This document shows positions 50,165 through 62,223 of a DNA stretch of 64,000 bases, in pieces. The position numbers and the translations under genes were made by a program. Source of the stretch: Hevea brasiliensis (taxonomy: Eukaryota; Streptophyta; Magnoliopsida; Malpighiales; Euphorbiaceae); the NCBI RefSeq assembly GCF_030052815.1, contig NW_026614729.1:43501-107500 (forward strand), read 5' to 3'. The notes beneath the pieces were generated by a model, which was not told the DNA's origin, did no database searches, and worked only from the letters and a program-made list of their open reading frames with translations. Numbering within the stretch: the stretch's first letter is position 1; the number at the start of each line of letters is the position of its first letter.

Positions 50165-53100
50165 TCCTTTAGTGAATGCGAAGATAAAAGCTGCTATTGA
50201 TTCAATTTGACTTCTTTCCTTGACACGAAGACTATAAGAATCAAAGGAATACCGAGCGTAAATGACTTAACTTAGGAATGAAAACCAGGCAAAGTCCTTA
50301 CTTACCCGGCTCCAGGGAAAGACATTCTTTAGGGAACGACCCAAAGCCAAGTGGCATCGCGATTTAGCTGTTGTCGAAAGGGAAGAGAGTTCTTTGATCC
50401 GTTCTTGCTCAAGTTCAACCAGCTGTGAAAGAAGCGATTGTTCATGTTCACGAGTCTTCTCGCTAAGCCCGGTTATGCCGCATCAACAGGAGAAGGGAAG
50501 GTAATAAATATAGTTCCGAAAGGCAAGTGACGGACTATTAGGAAAAGAAAGAGCCGAATGGACAAAGGGTTTACATGACCGCTCGCTTTGGACAAGATGC
50601 CATAGTATAATATAAGAAGAAGGGCTTTGCAAACAACCCCTTTTTCCACGTGCTTGAAGCTCTACCCCTTCTAGCCCAAACAATCCCATCTTTCTATGTT
50701 CTATACAGTAGACCAATAGCTCTTCTTACCGGAATTGCTTTAGGGATTGGATTCGTTACCTTTCAAGCATACTCTTCTGTGCATTTGGTTTGGCATTTGT
50801 CCTGCTAACTGCGCATTCAATTCCGAAAGTCAGTGCCACAGTCTCCTCTCTGCATGAATCCCCTTCCGCTTCCCTACCTCCAAGCCTAAAGGCTTCCCTT
50901 GTCCCCTTCTTATACTAGTGATTCATTTCCTGCAAACCTTCCACGAACAGGGGATTCTGTAGCACTAAGACTAGCAGGTTTGATTACCCTAAGAACGGTT
51001 ATCCCGCAAAAGAACCTAAAAAGGCTGGCTCGGCAGATCTGTGGGCATTAAAACAAGAGTTTCAGCGAGTGGCCTTGGCCTTTAAGAGGAAAAGACTAGC
51101 TACTTTCGAACAGTTTCCCATCCGGGTAAGAAGTAAGAGTTCAGGCTTCAAAGGCTGGTCTACTTCCTGCTCGATGAGGGTCATCAGGTCGGGTGGTAAT
51201 ATCGGCAAAAAGGCTTTGTCCATTTGCTTCTTTCAAAGAGCAGAATTGACATATTAAAGGATCCTAGTTCGTCGCTTCGATTCCTATTGATTCACCCTGC
51301 TCGGACATTAACTCAGCATTCTTCCTACCAGCAGTGCATTCTCAAGCAAGAGAAGGGGCATAGCGGTCAAGCAGGGTCGTAGCGAGAGTAAAAGTAAAAC
51401 AGGAAAGTGCTAACCCCGGTAAAGCCGCATCTATAGAGAAAAAAATCCCCACAGCTGATTCGAGAACAAGAACCATGGCATTCGATGCAGCCTAGTCTTC
51501 CACCGTCTTTGTCCTAACAGCTGAGCCAATAGCTGCGCATTCAATAGCAGCAGCAGGGGATTCTCGGCATTTTAAACTTACTCCCTCCTCGTACATTTCT
51601 ATTAGATGCTTGAATATCGGCAATCCGAAAGTGCCACACATGGGGACGTCGGCATTCTGATCTTACTTTTACAATTGCTTTAGCTGCTCCGGTATCGGCA
51701 GCATTCACTGCTTTATTCCTCAAGTCAGTGCCACAGTTGATGATTCAATTCCTCCTCCCCCGGATCGATCCCCTTTACTTTAGCCAAGGAAAGCTGTTCA
51801 ATCGCTTCTACCACTCCTACCAGGAACATACTTTCTAGTTCTGGCTTGTGGGGTTGACCTTGCGCTAGATGAAAAAGATAAGAGTTCTACAGCAAGAATA
51901 TGTCAGTCGTCTTGTGGAAGGCTTGTGCCAGTAACTCTGCCAAGGCATGATCCCACTTTACTTAGTAGGGCTTGAAAGGCTTGAGGGTCTGAAACCAGAT
52001 TATTCACGCTATCGGCTTCCTTAAGAATATACTTAATATACTTACTCCCAAGTCTCATTCTTGGCCAGAGAACCAGGCGGCCAAGAAAGCTGCAAATCTG
52101 ATGGTATTGGCTGTTAGACGCTCTTCAAGATAAGGCTTCCTTTCCATCGACTGATTGAACTCCCATAGAGATGGATGACTAACTGCTCCTAGAAAAAGCT
52201 ATACATCAATGGTAGAATTCACTCCCCAATGCCATGACTAAGAACGCTTATAGCTTCACTAGTCTTCCACTAAGTTTACAAGCCGTTCAACTACTGTAAT
52301 TGACTTCCAAGATCTCAATTTCGGAGTTCACAGGGAATGTGGGTAAGGTGAGTGAGTCATAAAATTCTGGTAGTCCCTAGGCTTAAGGTAAGAGTCTGAC
52401 TCTACAAGTTCGTCTATCGGCTCAGGTAATCGTTAGATTTCTGATTCACTCGACCTATTTTATACAATACAGTTGCTATTGAGCTTCTTAGCTAATCTTT
52501 TGATTGAGCTACTTCGCCCGCCCACGTACTTATACTTATCTTTAAGTAGTAGCTGCTCGTTCCTAAGCGAAAGATATGAGCTATATCGATGACAGGAAGA
52601 ACAAGAGATCGACGAAGGTTTGAAGACGCGTGAGAGCTGCTTCGCTCGTTATCCGTTTAAACGCTTAGCTTCCTTCCCTTTCTTTGGAATCGAGTGAAAG
52701 TTCGATTCCAAAGAAATGAATGAACCAAGCTTCATGCCATAGCCCCTTCTTTCCTACCTGAATCAAGGAAGCCAAACCTCGTGCCAAAGAATGCGGAATT
52801 ACATGCCCTATTCCTATACCTAAAAACTCTTCCTGCGTACTTGACTCAAAAGCTTTTGGCTAGGCTTTCAGCCTTCTCTTCTCTGATAGTTCATTCCACC
52901 TATGCTAAGAAAACGAGTTCCTGTATTCAACGTAAAGTCAACTCTTTCATCTCCTATTGCTCCAGCTCCTAAGGAATGAGATTAGCTTGATTACGCACCT
53001 GATTGACTCTTAGTTACTGAAAGCGCTGATGAACGATCTTCCTTCTTTTAAGATGCAACTCGGATTCCTTCTTCACGGCTTGAAGCCGGATAGCTTGAAG

Positions 53101-53905
53101 CTTAAGGGCTCTCGGAATTCCCTTTCAAGCTTTCTCGAGTCACCCTAACGTAACGGCTAACAGGAGTTAATTCTTTCAGACTAGCTTGCTTTGATCGCTA
53201 GGACTCTGTATCGGCCTAAGGGCATCAGATCGAGTGAATCGGGGATAGTCCCATTTCCTTTTTTCTTCGGATTCCCGTATCGAGTCCTTGAGTTCTTTCT
53301 GTCGATGGAGTCAATGCGAGAAGTAGGCGGTAGCCTACCTCGAGTCGATTACGTGTTGGATCCGTCTAAACCGATGTTGCAATCAATGCTTAACAAATAG
53401 GATTGAAAGTTGTCTAGTGAAATCCTTCATCGCTTCGGCCATGAGCGGTCCATAGAGCGCTTTCTCCCTATAACCAGCTTTCTATCTCTAACTTGAAGTG
53501 CACTTGGATTACAGTCTGTGAGTGAGGATACGTATCGTATGGGGCAGTCGCATGGAGCGAATATATTAACTTAAAAAACGGATTCGTTCGCATAAAGAGA
53601 GGCAGGCCATAGCATAGGACATTCAACTGAAAGAATTGATCTCATACGATTGAGCTGCTAGAGGAATCGGCATCGCTACGAGCTTAAGTAATTGTACCAA
53701 TATTTCTATAAGTATAATCACTATCCGAACAATAATACCTAACATCTAATTGGAAATAATAGATCCCCACCCCGCCCTCATTAAGTAGTCTAAGAGAAGC
53801 TCTAATCATGAGTAAATTATGATCGATTTTGATCCAACCCGGCCAGTAGGCTGGGTTTCTACCGGGATAGTTGATACCCCGGTTGATGCTGTGTTTTGCA
53901 TCATA
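50165..53905. other. Non-coding stretch with degenerate short repeats
   Basis: No recognised gene. Between 50.7 and 51.8 kb related phrases recur, such as AAGTCAGTGCCACAGT (about 50827 and 51723) and GCGCATTCAAT (about 50810 and 51535), each near CTGCTCC- or CTGCTAAC-type words. This suggests ancient local duplication. Frames are short and unassignable. Confidence 0.5.
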
Positions 53906-53978
53906 AGGCGGGAACAGGATTTGAACCTGTAATCTTCAGATCATGAGCCTGATGAGTTGACCATTCCTCTACCCCGCT
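53906..53978 (-). tRNA. trnfM-CAU: Initiator tRNA-Met (CAU)
   Basis: The minus strand folds as an initiator tRNA. Acceptor AGCGGGG pairs with TCCCGCC, leaving the unpaired 1:72 position typical of bacterial-type initiators. The anticodon arm TCAGGCTCATGATCTGA has CAT (53943-53945), with one G-U closing pair, and the T arm is ACAGGTTCAAATCCTGT. It is of mitochondrial, not plastid, type. The D-arm stretch reads GAGGAATGGTCAAC, one T fewer than the usual GAATTGG, giving 73 nt. It is probably functional, though the D-loop deletion and G-U change mean a pseudogene or secondary copy cannot be excluded. Confidence 0.85.
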
Positions 53979-54007
53979 TCTCTTTCGAACTCCGAAAACT
54001 TCGACTT

Positions 54008-54026
54008 GCATGTGTTAAGCATAACG
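54008..54026 (+). repeat. Dispersed motif, copy 4, SSU-rRNA-like
   Basis: GCATGTGTTAAGCATAACG, identical over 19 bp to 37112-37130. On the minus strand it reads ATGCTTAACACATGCAAGTC, continuing GAAG, which is the conserved sequence near the 5' end of small-subunit rRNAs. It lies 30 bp upstream of trnfM (minus sense). No further rRNA sequence follows, so it is at most a sliver of rrn18. Confidence 0.7.
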
Positions 54027-54479
54027 CTTAATGATTGATCTACCAGATGCTGCAACCTATATTTTAGAATCATACATATGAGCTTCTCAAGTAAGCTTTA
54101 ATCACTTTCTTTCTATATGTAAATAGTTATTTAGAACCATCCTTATCCATATCTTATTTCCGAATGAAGATAAGCAGATATCCGGTCTTACCTAGTACTC
54201 TCGCATATCGGTTGCACTCAACGATCAATGTAACTCTTACTTATTAATTTTCTTAGGAAAATACCCCATTCCGAGCACCCCCTCTACCCACTTCCCCGCA
54301 TGGTGAATCGGACTCTGTTATATACGCAATTCATTCCATCGATCTGTAAGCAATTTCGCTACTTCGAAAAATCGCTTTTGCACTTGACAAAAATGCCCCT
54401 CTTCTCCCCTACTCCCCTCTCTTGCTTTCCTCGCCTTCTCCCATCCCAATTATGCCAGCCTATTTTCTCGTTAATAATG

Positions 54480-54663
54480 TTACAAGCAACAACGAGCAAA
54501 CGAAATACGAGATTATGCTAGCAGAAAAGCTCAAACCAAAAGCAATAGACTTTTTCGAATGTATACTCGTTTGAGCCGCCGAATGGCCCAGGAAAAAGCG
54601 AAAAATAAGGAATTGCGCCGGACAATTATGGAGCGGCTGTTTGGAGAAGACTCGGAGGACTGA
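54480..54663 (+). CDS. Unidentified basic, coiled-coil-like 58-codon frame
   Basis: An open frame without a clear start reads YASRKAQTKSNRLFRMYTRL, then SRRMAQEKAKNKELRRTIME and RLFGEDSED before TGA. The Arg/Lys/Glu-rich helical pattern looks like a genuine protein C-terminus, possibly a fragment of a transposon or nuclear gene. An antisense frame (54531-54806) shadows it. No family is recognised. Confidence 0.25.
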
Positions 54664-55542
54664 AACGCGGAAACTTGACTTGGTCTTAAATCACGAACAT
54701 GGGAAGAGAGATTGGATTTCATCGATGAAGAATGGCTTTCACCGCGGAAGGACAAACTGCGGTACGGAGAGACCGCTACAGCTCGGGTGGGGTATTCACT
54801 ATGCATAGGACACTAATAAGGTAAAAAGAAAGGATCCGGGTTGACGGAAGATGATTTTTACAGGTACCATTTACCACGTAAGGAAAACCTGTGGTTCGAA
54901 TCCGCAGCGTGGTTAGCCAACGAAAGGTTACACCAGCAGATAGAATGCTACTTCTTTCTGGTCTTACCACTTACCCATTACTTAGATTATTGACTTCACA
55001 AAGCGGGAAGGACATCAATCAACATCATTTCTCGGGCAGTTGATTGACTAGTTCCTGCATCTCGGAGTTGAGGAAGCTAGCCCCGACTATCTACTTAGTC
55101 TTTCTTCTTAGGACTCTGGGAGAAGACTTCGGGCCTCTCAGGTTGAAGCCGCTTCTAAGCCAATTCAATTACTTCTCTGTAGTACCGGTATAACATCGAC
55201 TACTAAAAGTAGAAGGGAAGAAAGGTTATCCAGATCCACTAGCCACTTCTTTTGGTCCGGGATAGGAGGATCCACTTGTTGAATCAGACGAAGTGCTGGT
55301 ACTCGATTCGAAGCAAATGTGGCTGGACGCCGCACTCCTGGCACCTAAAAGTGTGCTTTTTTCGCGTACTCTTTTCATGTGTGATTTAAAAGGAATGGAG
55401 ATGTTTTTAGTACAGATCTTTTAAGCGAACCACTATTAAGAGTATTTGATTCAAGATCATCTGATTTGGATGAGAAAATCCTTTCCATTGCCAGTCAAGC
55501 CTGCGAGCCAGTGTCAGTCCTCGCTGAATCGGTCAACCTTCC

Positions 55543-55574
55543 GGAAAGAAAGTAGTCCATTTTTCTTCTATATT
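55543..55574 (+). repeat. 32-bp direct repeat, copy 1
   Basis: Starts GGAAAGAAAGTAGTCCATTT and is identical to 56606-56637. The dispersed 13-bp motif lies 30 bp downstream. Confidence 0.85.
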
Positions 55575-55604
55575 ACTGAATCACTCCACTTCGTTAGAAT
55601 TCGA

Positions 55605-55617
55605 TGTGTTAAGCATA
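55605..55617 (+). repeat. Dispersed 13-bp motif, copy 5
   Basis: TGTGTTAAGCATA followed by TAGC. On minus this reads GCTATATGCTTAACACAT, also as in the rrn18 5' region as I recall it. Confidence 0.75.
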
Positions 55618-55782
55618 TAGCAAAAGTAGCAGAAAGAAGAGAAAGGGGCACTATTCAACATGAGGGACCGTAGGCGATCTAAGGTTGACCGGCTCTCCGG
55701 ACCCATTTCGGGACACTATTGGAGAGCGCACTGGGCCCGCCGCTTTCTAAGTCGACTCAATGACTAACTGAATAGCCCTTCT

Positions 55783-55791
55783 TCTCTTACG
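55783..55791 (-). promoter_or_regulatory. CGTAAGAGA promoter-like word
   Basis: On the minus strand GGTATTTGCGTAAGAGAAGAAG contains the consensus and following AG. The next gene in that direction is trnfM, about 1.8 kb away, so it is a possible but distant promoter. Confidence 0.3.
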
Positions 55792-55911
55792 CAAATACCA
55801 GTTTTCCAATCTCTCTTACCAGATGTGCCACGGTGCATTTCCTCTCAATCTCCCCCTGGTCGAGAACCGCTTTCCCGAACCAGATTGATCGAAAACATAG
55901 ATCGAATTAGA

Positions 55912-55924
55912 TGTGTTAAGCATA
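55912..55924 (+). repeat. Dispersed 13-bp motif, copy 6
   Basis: TGTGTTAAGCATA, preceded by ATCGAATTAGA and followed by TCG. Third of the four copies clustered between 54.0 and 56.6 kb. Confidence 0.75.
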
Positions 55925-56029
55925 TCGTATAGAAAGACTAGCGCTGTAAAAGAGAGTCCTATACCCGATCTCTGCTATAAGAATCTCACGATTCAAAGCC
56001 TTTAATTTAAGGGTGATTCCCTTCTCGCT

Positions 56030-56330
56030 ACCCTAAACTCAGGTTTTTCAGCTTCAATCTCAACCTCTGGGCAAGAGAATATTCTAGTACCAGCTCTGTC
56101 TGACTCTTCAAAGATAGCCCCAGAATCTCTTCATGCCTTTAAGTTTAAGAAAGGGCTTTACCCTCAGTCTGCTAAACCAAAGCATCCTGGCCTCAGGCCA
56201 AGCATTAGCATTGGGAGTGGAATTCCCAGCTAGAAGAACCTTTGTGCGGCCCTAAACTCAGGTTTAGAAGCTATTGAATCTGTCTCTGGAAGAAAGTTAG
56301 CTCTTAGTCCTCTTTGGACTACTGCATTTA
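56030..56330. repeat. Degenerate tandem duplication
   Basis: CCCTAAACTCAGGTTT occurs at about 56032 and about 56251, each followed by AGCTTCAATCT- or AGCTATTGAATCT-like sequence and CTCTGG. This suggests two diverged units of about 220 bp. No coding function is evident. Confidence 0.5.
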
Positions 56331-56543
56331 CCCACATCCTGGCAACGGGCTAAAGCCCAATGAAGAGGGAAATTCTTGGAACTAGGGAAAAGATGCATTT
56401 CTAGGGAATCACTCCAGTTTGAAGCTTCTTCCCTGTCGGCTATTGAGAATGAAAGAAATAGGTAAGATTTTTTCATTTCTTCTCTTGCCTCGGCTTCGCC
56501 TTTGGCTTCAAAGCCCTAATTTTGCGAAAAGTCTAGAATTGAA

Positions 56544-56556
56544 TGTGTTAAGCATA
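56544..56556 (+). repeat. Dispersed 13-bp motif, copy 7
   Basis: TGTGTTAAGCATA followed by TAGT. It lies 49 bp upstream of the second copy of the 32-bp direct repeat. Confidence 0.75.
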
Positions 56557-56605
56557 TAGTTTCTGTAGCTTCTCAAGACTAGCTTTGCTTCATTCTTCAG
56601 TCAAA

Positions 56606-56637
56606 GGAAAGAAAGTAGTCCATTTTTCTTCTATATT
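56606..56637 (+). repeat. 32-bp direct repeat, copy 2
   Basis: Identical to 55543-55574. The two copies bound a segment of about 1.06 kb that could recombine into direct-repeat products. Confidence 0.85.
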
Positions 56638-59600
56638 CGCCGTAGTTGTCTTTTCTGCCTTAGCCATTCTCCCTCCGCTTAGGAAGCAATGAACTCACTC
56701 CAGATCTTTCAATTCCGCAAGTTCAGATTCACCCCCTTTACCCGAAGCGGGAGTTTCCCCGTCCAACCTCTCTAGGCTGTTTCGGTTTGGGACAATAAGG
56801 TGCCATTGAATGCTTTCTCTCACTCCTGATTGAATTATTCCCTCACCGCGGATTTCAAAACCTTTTAGTCAAGCTTCCACTCCGGCCGTCATTGACCTAG
56901 GCGGGTGGAGGAAGCAGCCTTCTTTAAAAGAAAGTCATTCCTTCAAGCCGTTCTAGCTAAGAGTCGGAGGCTGGCCGGAGGGAAGAACCAACTTATTTTG
57001 AAATGGGATTCTTTTAGATTTAGAAAAGATTAGCTTTTGTTCTCTTATTCCACGCCCTTTTTTATAGCTTTGGATTTTGATTTTGGGTCAATCTCCCTTT
57101 CTCATCTGGTCTTGCAGGAGAGTAATTCTTTCTATTCTAGAGTAAAGAAAGGCGGAAAGCAAACCAAACGATTCGTTCCGGCCATTCCCTTCTTCTATCA
57201 AAGAAGCAATATATTCTCTTCATCGCTCTAAGATGATTGGTTCTGGTGAGTCCCCGTGACGGTAGAGAATAGAGAATGAGACTTCGCCTAGTGCGCTTTG
57301 GAAGAAGCTATAAGAATTGTATGAGCGAAAGTGCCCAAAGCCTCTTTGGAGAGAACCATGTCGAAGGAACTCGGCAAAATGCGAAGTTTTTTCCTGGAAG
57401 TTTCAACCTTGTTGACTCGCTCACCTTCAAGTTCAAGAGTCATAAGCTTCCCTCTTTCGCCCAGTTCCTCGATAATCTAGAAAATCGTTTGACTTTGAAT
57501 GCCGAAGCCCTTGACGGACAAATAAGCTTTCGAAGAATCTATGGTATGGGTTCAGCGAGCACCTTCATTCCATTCACACTGTATCAAGTTCCATCCTTAG
57601 TGAGATAGATCAGTTAGAGAATGAATGTTGTACAGAGAGCAGTACAAAAAAAAAAAGTAAATATATACTTTTTACTTCGCACTCTATAACTCTTGCCATA
57701 TAGACTTCTCTCTTGACTTTCCTTGTGAACTGACTTTGGATCGAAGATTCTTTCTTGATACGTCTGGTCTGTTGAACTGAATGCCGTGGGGCAGGAATGA
57801 GAGAAGCAAGCAATATCGGGGGAAAGGGCTTTCCCTTCTCTATGATGAGAAGGGTGCGTTCTATCAATCCGGACTGGTTACTGGACATCATAAACTAGAC
57901 TTTGACACCTTAGTTCAGACAACATAAAGGGTTAGTCCCGGGATGGACAAATAAGAAAGCCTATATACATGGACGTGAGCTAACTCCGGCTGCAAGTCTA
58001 AGCACTGGTAAGGGTTAGACCCTAGTCTAGTGTAATATGGAATCCTTCCTACTACTTTTACGAGAAGGCAAGGGTAGAGAAAGCTGCGTAGGATATCATA
58101 GAACCGCCAACCCGAGCGGAATAAACAAAGCAGCAACCAATATACAAAGGAAGCTAGAAGAGACGCATACCCTAAGGTAAGGGAGAGTGAGGTGTGGAGT
58201 GGATTTGATTGGTGCAAGCCCAAGGTCTCATTCGAAACCAACAGCAGTTCATGCTAGCGACAGCTCAGCTGCAGGAGTGAATTAAGGAAGTCAGTGCCAG
58301 TCACCGGACATTCCCTTTTCTTCTTGTTGGATTGATTTCCACTCTCGTAGAGAAAGAGTAGCAGCAATAGTTTGAGTTTGCACCATGATTCCCCCCTCAT
58401 TCCCGTCCCCCCTTTTTGGTGGCTATCACTACTCCTTGGTAAGGGGGAAAGGGTGAACCCTCTTAAGAGAAGGTCGGGTTGAGTAATCGGGAATCACAGG
58501 TTCAAGTATTCGTTCCCGGGCTTTCGACCCGCATCTTTTTCGTCTGTGCTTACCTTATTCCTAGCTAGAAATTATGAGAATAGTACGCCTAGGGACTTCA
58601 TCAATCCAATCCCTTAAGTGCGAACGGAAGCTTTGCCTTAGCTAAGCCAAAGAAGGAAGTCCGGAGAGGTAAAAGCGCTTTCGCAAGAATGTGAGTCAGG
58701 GAGAGGTGATTACGTTTTTTATAGATAGAGTACCACGGCCCCAACACCCCCACTCCGAGGGACGGATCGAATCCTGGGCCACTTCCACCACATCGAGACC
58801 GGCTTCGAAGACTGAAATGCTTTACCGATTGGAATGATTTACAAATGCACCTTCTAAGACAAAAGCATAGGCGGAGCTCGCTTGCCTTCAATGGTGAGAG
58901 TTTGAAAGAAGGAGTGACTGCTTTCTTTAACAGGAAAGAGAGAGACAGAGCTTCGCTTTCTTAGAGCTACGGATGATGAAGAGCTAGACACCACACTCTT
59001 GTATTAGAGCCTTCCTCCTTGTCTTTGCTAGGCGTGAAGAGCAATGGCAAAAAGAGGAGCTAAGGTAAGGATAGACAAGGCAGGTCTTTCTCCCAGGAGA
59101 TTCCCAGGAAAGCCCTTCACTTTGAATAGAAAAAAAAAGCTCCCTTGACTTCTAAGTTAGCTACTACTAGAAGAGCTAGAAGAAAGATGTAATTTAGCTC
59201 AACTGAAATGAGAGGAAGGGTTTCGATCTAATGCGATAAAACCCCTAACTAACTGCCCTTTAGCATGGATTGCTTTGTCTGCCTTCTTAACGGAAAGGGT
59301 TCCCCTCAAACCCCGCCTTTTAGAAAAAATGGAAGATTTCAAGGCTAGGACGTTCTAGGAGGAGAACTTCTATCTCTTCTAATTGTCTGATCTGTTTTAC
59401 ATTATATGAAATAAAGATGTTATGTTGTTGAATCGAGAGCAAGATCTAATGATTCAAGAATGGATTGGGCCTTAGAAAGGAAAGGGCCCTCACTATGGAT
59501 TGACTTTTAATCCCAGAAGATCCATTCTCTACCAGGAACATTGCTTTCAATGCTTCTACCATTGGCCCGGAAGACCACTTCTTTCTATCAATGGCCACAG

Positions 59601-60518
59601 GACCTTAACGCCCATCCACAGTTAACATAGGTTCAGAAGCGCTCGCTTCATAGCTTCTTTCTAGAGCCAGAGCTACATCTTCCACGACGGGCCTAAAAAT
59701 AGGCTTGGCTCAAGCACGAGGACATAGGATTTAGAGCTTGCTCAAAACAAAAGAACCCCAGCGTGCTTGGATCGCTTCGATTCTAGCTTTCCTGGATCGT
59801 GAACCAAGGGGCTGTGGGGGAGGAAGGGCAGCCTATGATAAGTCAATTCCGCAAGAAAGTAAAAAGGGAAAAAGAAGAACCGGAAGTCGGAAGATGACCT
59901 TTGGTAGAGGTCTTACGCGGAAGTGATAGTCTAGCACAATCTCAGATTAGGGGTAGCCCTTGTCGGAGCACCAAAGACTTTTTTTTATAAAAAATAGTAG
60001 CAGCCCTAGCTCCATAGCTCGTAGCTCAACCGATTGCAACTAATGGGGCCGGTCAGAAGCTTCTTTACGCTGCTGATACCCGGTGTGGTTCTTACTCGCT
60101 TCCCCCTGGTGCGGTGCCTTCTCTTTCTATATAGAATACGTCCAACCAGTCCCCACACGCCCGATCACGAACACAGGTCCCGAAAACCGGGCACAAGTCT
60201 AGGACCAAACCAGGCTCCATAGCCCGAGGTCCTGACTCAAGTCAAAAGACCAAATCGGGAGCGAAAGGCGGTGGACATTCTCTTTAAGTAATCAATGGCG
60301 CACGAGCGATTAAGCGGGCATCTCCTGATTCGATGCTCTATTGAACTACGGCCGCTCCTACTTTCTTCTTAGTGGTTTGGTACTCCCCTTTTTAAGAAGT
60401 AAGAAGGGCTCTTTGTCGCTACAGGAAAGCCAGTGCATGAAGATCTATTCCCCTAGTCCTACGACCTTCCCGCCTAAGGGGGTGGATTGAGGCCTGTAGT
60501 TCGTGTTCCCTGGCCAAA
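56638..60518. other. Non-coding stretch, no recognised gene
   Basis: The longest frames (57276-57608 plus, 57915-58241 minus) have no recognisable motif. I see no tRNA or transposon signature. Confidence 0.5.
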
Positions 60519-60689
60519 ATGGGGAAATCACACAAGGAAATCAAGTCTAGCTCCACCCGGGCGGTACTTCCACGAAAGAACCATAAAGTCAAAAAGGAAC
60601 TAGCTCCAACTGCTACTATTCGCGGAACATCTACTTTTAAATGGAACCCCCGCAGGACGAAGCACAGATCAGTAGATATTCGAGTCTAA
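60519..60689 (+). CDS. Unidentified 56-aa basic ORF
   Basis: An ATG frame reads MGKSHKEIKSSSTRAVLPRK, then NHKVKKELAPTATIRGTS, then TFKWNPRRTKHRSVDIRV and a TAA stop. It is very basic (about one residue in three is Lys, Arg or His), with no membrane segment. The composition resembles a ribosomal-protein or nucleic-acid-binding tail, but I recognise no specific family. It could be chance; the even distribution of basic residues and ATG-to-stop integrity make it worth recording. Confidence 0.25.
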   Translation: MGKSHKEIKSSSTRAVLPRKNHKVKKELAPTATIRGTSTFKWNPRRTKHRSVDIRV

Positions 60690-62219
60690 CTGCTTTCACT
60701 AATGGAACCCGGTCAAATTGGTATCAAGTCATTTTCCTTCGTCAACGTCAATTGAAATGTGAGAGTTGTCAATTTGTTATGTAATTTTCGGTAGTGCGCT
60801 CGTGATAGAGTACTCGCGCAACAGCGCTTACAGAAGCTCGTAGCTATTGTATGCATGGGAGTGAAGAGATATTGATTGCACGAGCTAGCCGATTCGGGAA
60901 GAAAGTGAAAGAGACAGAGGACAAGATCAATAGTAGAATAAGGTCCATGCCCTGCTTCTTCTTTGCCCGGTGTTTATTTTATGGTGAGTTCATAGCCGGT
61001 CTTACTGAATGCGTAAGCGCAGTGCCTTTCGGAACTCGCTACGCCCCTTATTTATTTTCCCAGTTCAATGTGTGAAAAGCAAACTCTCAAAATTTTTGAC
61101 CACGGCGAGGTCACCGAGAACACTAAAAAATCGGCCCCTAATTCTAAATTCGATTAACTTCTGGTTTTGTTTCTCCTTGAGTCCCTGAGCCTCCTCGATG
61201 CCATCCTCATTCCTCCTAGCCTTTGAAAAGCTCTTTCTTACTAGTTTAAATACTCAAAAATAGAAGAAAAAGTCGCTGCCAATCGCTTAGTTCCGAGTTG
61301 ATACTTTGATTCATTCTAGCTCTTAGGGATGGAATAAGATATAATAGAGAGAGGGCTTAGTACACGTGGGACTTATGCCTTTCCGATCGTCTCTTGCCCA
61401 TGTCTGTTGATCGTGTGCATGCCTTTGCTCGCGCAAAATGCCTTAGTAACCTTGCCCTTTTTGCCTTGCGACTTGCCTCTTTTGTAGCATCTATTAAGTC
61501 AACATGCCTGTAAACAGCCGATTCTCTATCTACTGATCGGGGATATCTTATGTGCTTTGTTAACGAAATAAAACAAAAAATCTTTCTCCCTTAGTGTACT
61601 CTCGAGCTTTCAGAAAGGATCTTAGCCAAAGGTTGACCGTCTTCGCGAGACCATTTCGGTCTACACATGGCTAGGCACTTTGGTCCTTGCTTTCTCGATC
61701 AAACTCTCTGACGTCGAAGAAAGACTTCGAGGAGCAAGGATGATTTGAAATCCTGTATTTTTTTACACTTAACACCAAGCCAATCTTGACTTAAGTAAGT
61801 ACAAGCAAGGCAATTGACTCTATCAAGAAGGTATGGAACTTCTCGACGCACCTCTTGAAATTCCTTTTTTGCCACATCTCTCTTAGCTTATTTTATAAAT
61901 AGTTAGCGGTTAGAGGGAAGGATCACTCCTAAATGCAGCCGTTTTCTCTTATATACGATAGACCAACCAAGGTAATCCCGGAAAAGATTGTTTGTACTTG
62001 CTTTTTCCGCTTCAATTCTTGCTTGATTGATGCTCTTTAGTTTTGAAGTAGAGGAGACAGATCTAATATTGCAGTCCCCTATTGTCTTAGTCTTAGTAAG
62101 GTGGACTGCAGCTTATTCTTCTTCGGACTCGGATGCCTATCTTTCAGCTGTCCTATCTTTCGGGGCAACAGATTCATCCTTGATGTAATTGCCCCGTTTG
62201 CATTACTCCTTATTTGCCT
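60690..62219. other. Non-coding stretch, no recognised gene
   Basis: Short frames only, including 60851-61075 (+) without a known motif. Confidence 0.5.
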
Positions 62220-62223
62220 GGTC

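Noticed and set aside
54889..54907. T-arm-like CTGTGGTTCGAATCCGCAG
   Set aside because: The 5-bp stem and loop look right, but no acceptor, D or anticodon arms lie at the proper distances.
60296..60362. tRNA-like sequence on the minus strand (GTAGTTCAATAGAGC)
   Set aside because: A D-arm-like part is present, but no consistent anticodon and T arms or acceptor pairing could be built.
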